A DNA stretch of 6,391 nt from contig NZ_JZWV01001140.1 in assembly GCF_000966975.1 (NCBI RefSeq), positions 1 to 6,391 of the forward strand, written 5' to 3'. The stretch is from Streptomyces katrae. GTDB lineage: Bacteria > Actinomycetota > Actinomycetes > Streptomycetales > Streptomycetaceae. Under the pieces are notes generated by a model, which worked only from the letters and a program-made list of their open reading frames with translations, was not told the DNA's origin and searched no databases. This document shows, one piece after another, positions 5,923 through 6,391 of this stretch; within the stretch, counting starts at the first letter, position 1; every line of letters starts with the position of its first letter. A program made the position numbers and the translations under genes.

Positions 5923-6038
5923 CCGGGGGATCCGGGCCGGCGGGATGCCCCATGATCGAATCAACAAAGGCGTGGTGACCACCGTTCACCGGCACGCTTA
6001 CCGCCCTGTCCCGCACACCGCACGGAGCGGATCCGTCC

Positions 6039-6391
6039 ATGATCGCGCCCCCGATGACCACCCCTCCTGCGACGCCTGCCCCGCCGGGCCGCCGACCGCG
6101 CCCCACCTCGGTACGCCGGCTCTTCGTCGTCCTGGCCGGCCTGCTGATCCTGGCGGTTCTCGGCTACCTCGGCCTGCGGCTGCACCACCGGCTGAACACC
6201 ATCGACATGCCGCAAGGAGACACCGCTCCCCAGGGCGGCTACACCCTCACCGTCTACTTCACCCCCAGCGAGGCGTACTACCACGGCCCACAGCGCAGCA
6301 TCCGCCGCCAGGTATGCCCCGGCCAGAACCTGCCGGACGCCTTCCCCGCCGACTACCTGGAACGCGTCGGCATGGAGGGCTTCGGCAAGAC
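6039..6391 (+). CDS. Membrane-anchored extracytoplasmic protein, 3' truncated by window
   Basis: The frame is open from ATG 6039 to the right edge (117 complete codons). A Pro/Thr-rich cytosolic N-terminus with RRPRPTSVRR (18-27) is followed by one hydrophobic anchor (about 28-46), then an exported region containing YTLTVYFTPSEAYYHGPQ (68-85), a Cys (93) and FPADYLERVGMEGFGK. The pattern VYxTxxExxYHG... CPG... FPxDFLxxVxxEGxG recalls secreted actinobacterial proteins with 3D/RlpA-like double-psi beta-barrel domains, often cell-wall-active, but the catalytic part lies outside the window, so this is inference from memory. GGAG at 6024-6027, 11 bases upstream, is a weak ribosome site. Internal ATG 6054 is an alternative start with no better site. 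The gene is divergent from the matAB-like operon over a 231-bp shared control region, so co-regulation in envelope or glycan biology is plausible. Confidence 0.7.
   Translation, partial: MIAPPMTTPPATPAPPGRRPRPTSVRRLFVVLAGLLILAVLGYLGLRLHHRLNTIDMPQGDTAPQGGYTLTVYFTPSEAYYHGPQRSIRRQVCPGQNLPDAFPADYLERVGMEGFGK

Noticed and set aside
5900..6038. Possible c-di-AMP (ydaO-type) or other riboswitch before the gene at 6039
   Set aside because: Such riboswitches precede wall hydrolases in Streptomyces, but I cannot find the conserved core. Only short GC stems are present.
1..6391. tRNA, rRNA, CRISPR array or replication origin
   Set aside because: No cloverleaf with a TTCRANYC loop, no short spaced repeat array and no rRNA-like segment were seen. 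The only regular repeat is the in-frame 150-bp coding module.

Overview
The window is very GC-rich with strong third-position G/C bias, and its gene content (a MatB-type bifunctional polysaccharide deacetylase/glycosyltransferase, a VOC protein, IS5-type and helicase remnants) points to Streptomyces or a close actinomycete. It has two halves: a left part (about 1-2630) of mostly broken genes that looks like a decaying accessory region, and a right part (about 2630-6391) of intact genes with normal Streptomyces codon use.

Left part. Bases 1-690 hold a plus-strand coding wreck. Protein-like stretches lie in different frames, and one of them (about 481-600) resembles the motif Ia region of the DEAD/DEAH-type helicases common in Streptomyces accessory DNA. 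A near-perfect hairpin (708-746) follows. Next comes a lower-GC gene on the minus strand (830-1702) with three exact 50-residue tandem modules, each carrying a probable CxxC/C/H zinc site, and a C-terminal beta-rich domain. In module 2 the codon for the first zinc-ligand cysteine is TGA. An IS5-family transposase N-terminus with an internal TAG (1973-2104) is next, then a lipocalin/fatty-acid-binding-protein-like gene (2273-2596, minus) that appears N-terminally shortened and frameshifted.

Right part. An intact glyoxalase/VOC gene (2632-3054, minus) lies upstream of the FABP-like remnant and in the same direction. A hairpin at 3180-3204 separates it from a two-gene minus-strand operon: a 73-residue single-pass membrane protein (5586-5807) whose stop overlaps the start of a 766-residue deacetylase-glycosyltransferase fusion (3289-5589) as ATGA. 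This arrangement matches what I recall of the Streptomyces matAB locus, which makes a PNAG-like extracellular glycan that glues hyphae together; the assignment rests on domain layout, not on a database match. Divergent from it, a membrane-anchored extracytoplasmic protein starts at 6039 and runs off the right edge.

The most unusual signal is the in-frame TGA that replaces a conserved metal-ligand cysteine in the tandem zinc-module protein. A nonsense mutation or a base error is the likeliest explanation, but TGA at a U-x-x-C position deserves an explicit test. The bacterial FABP-like remnant and the short membrane protein coupled to the glycan synthase come next.
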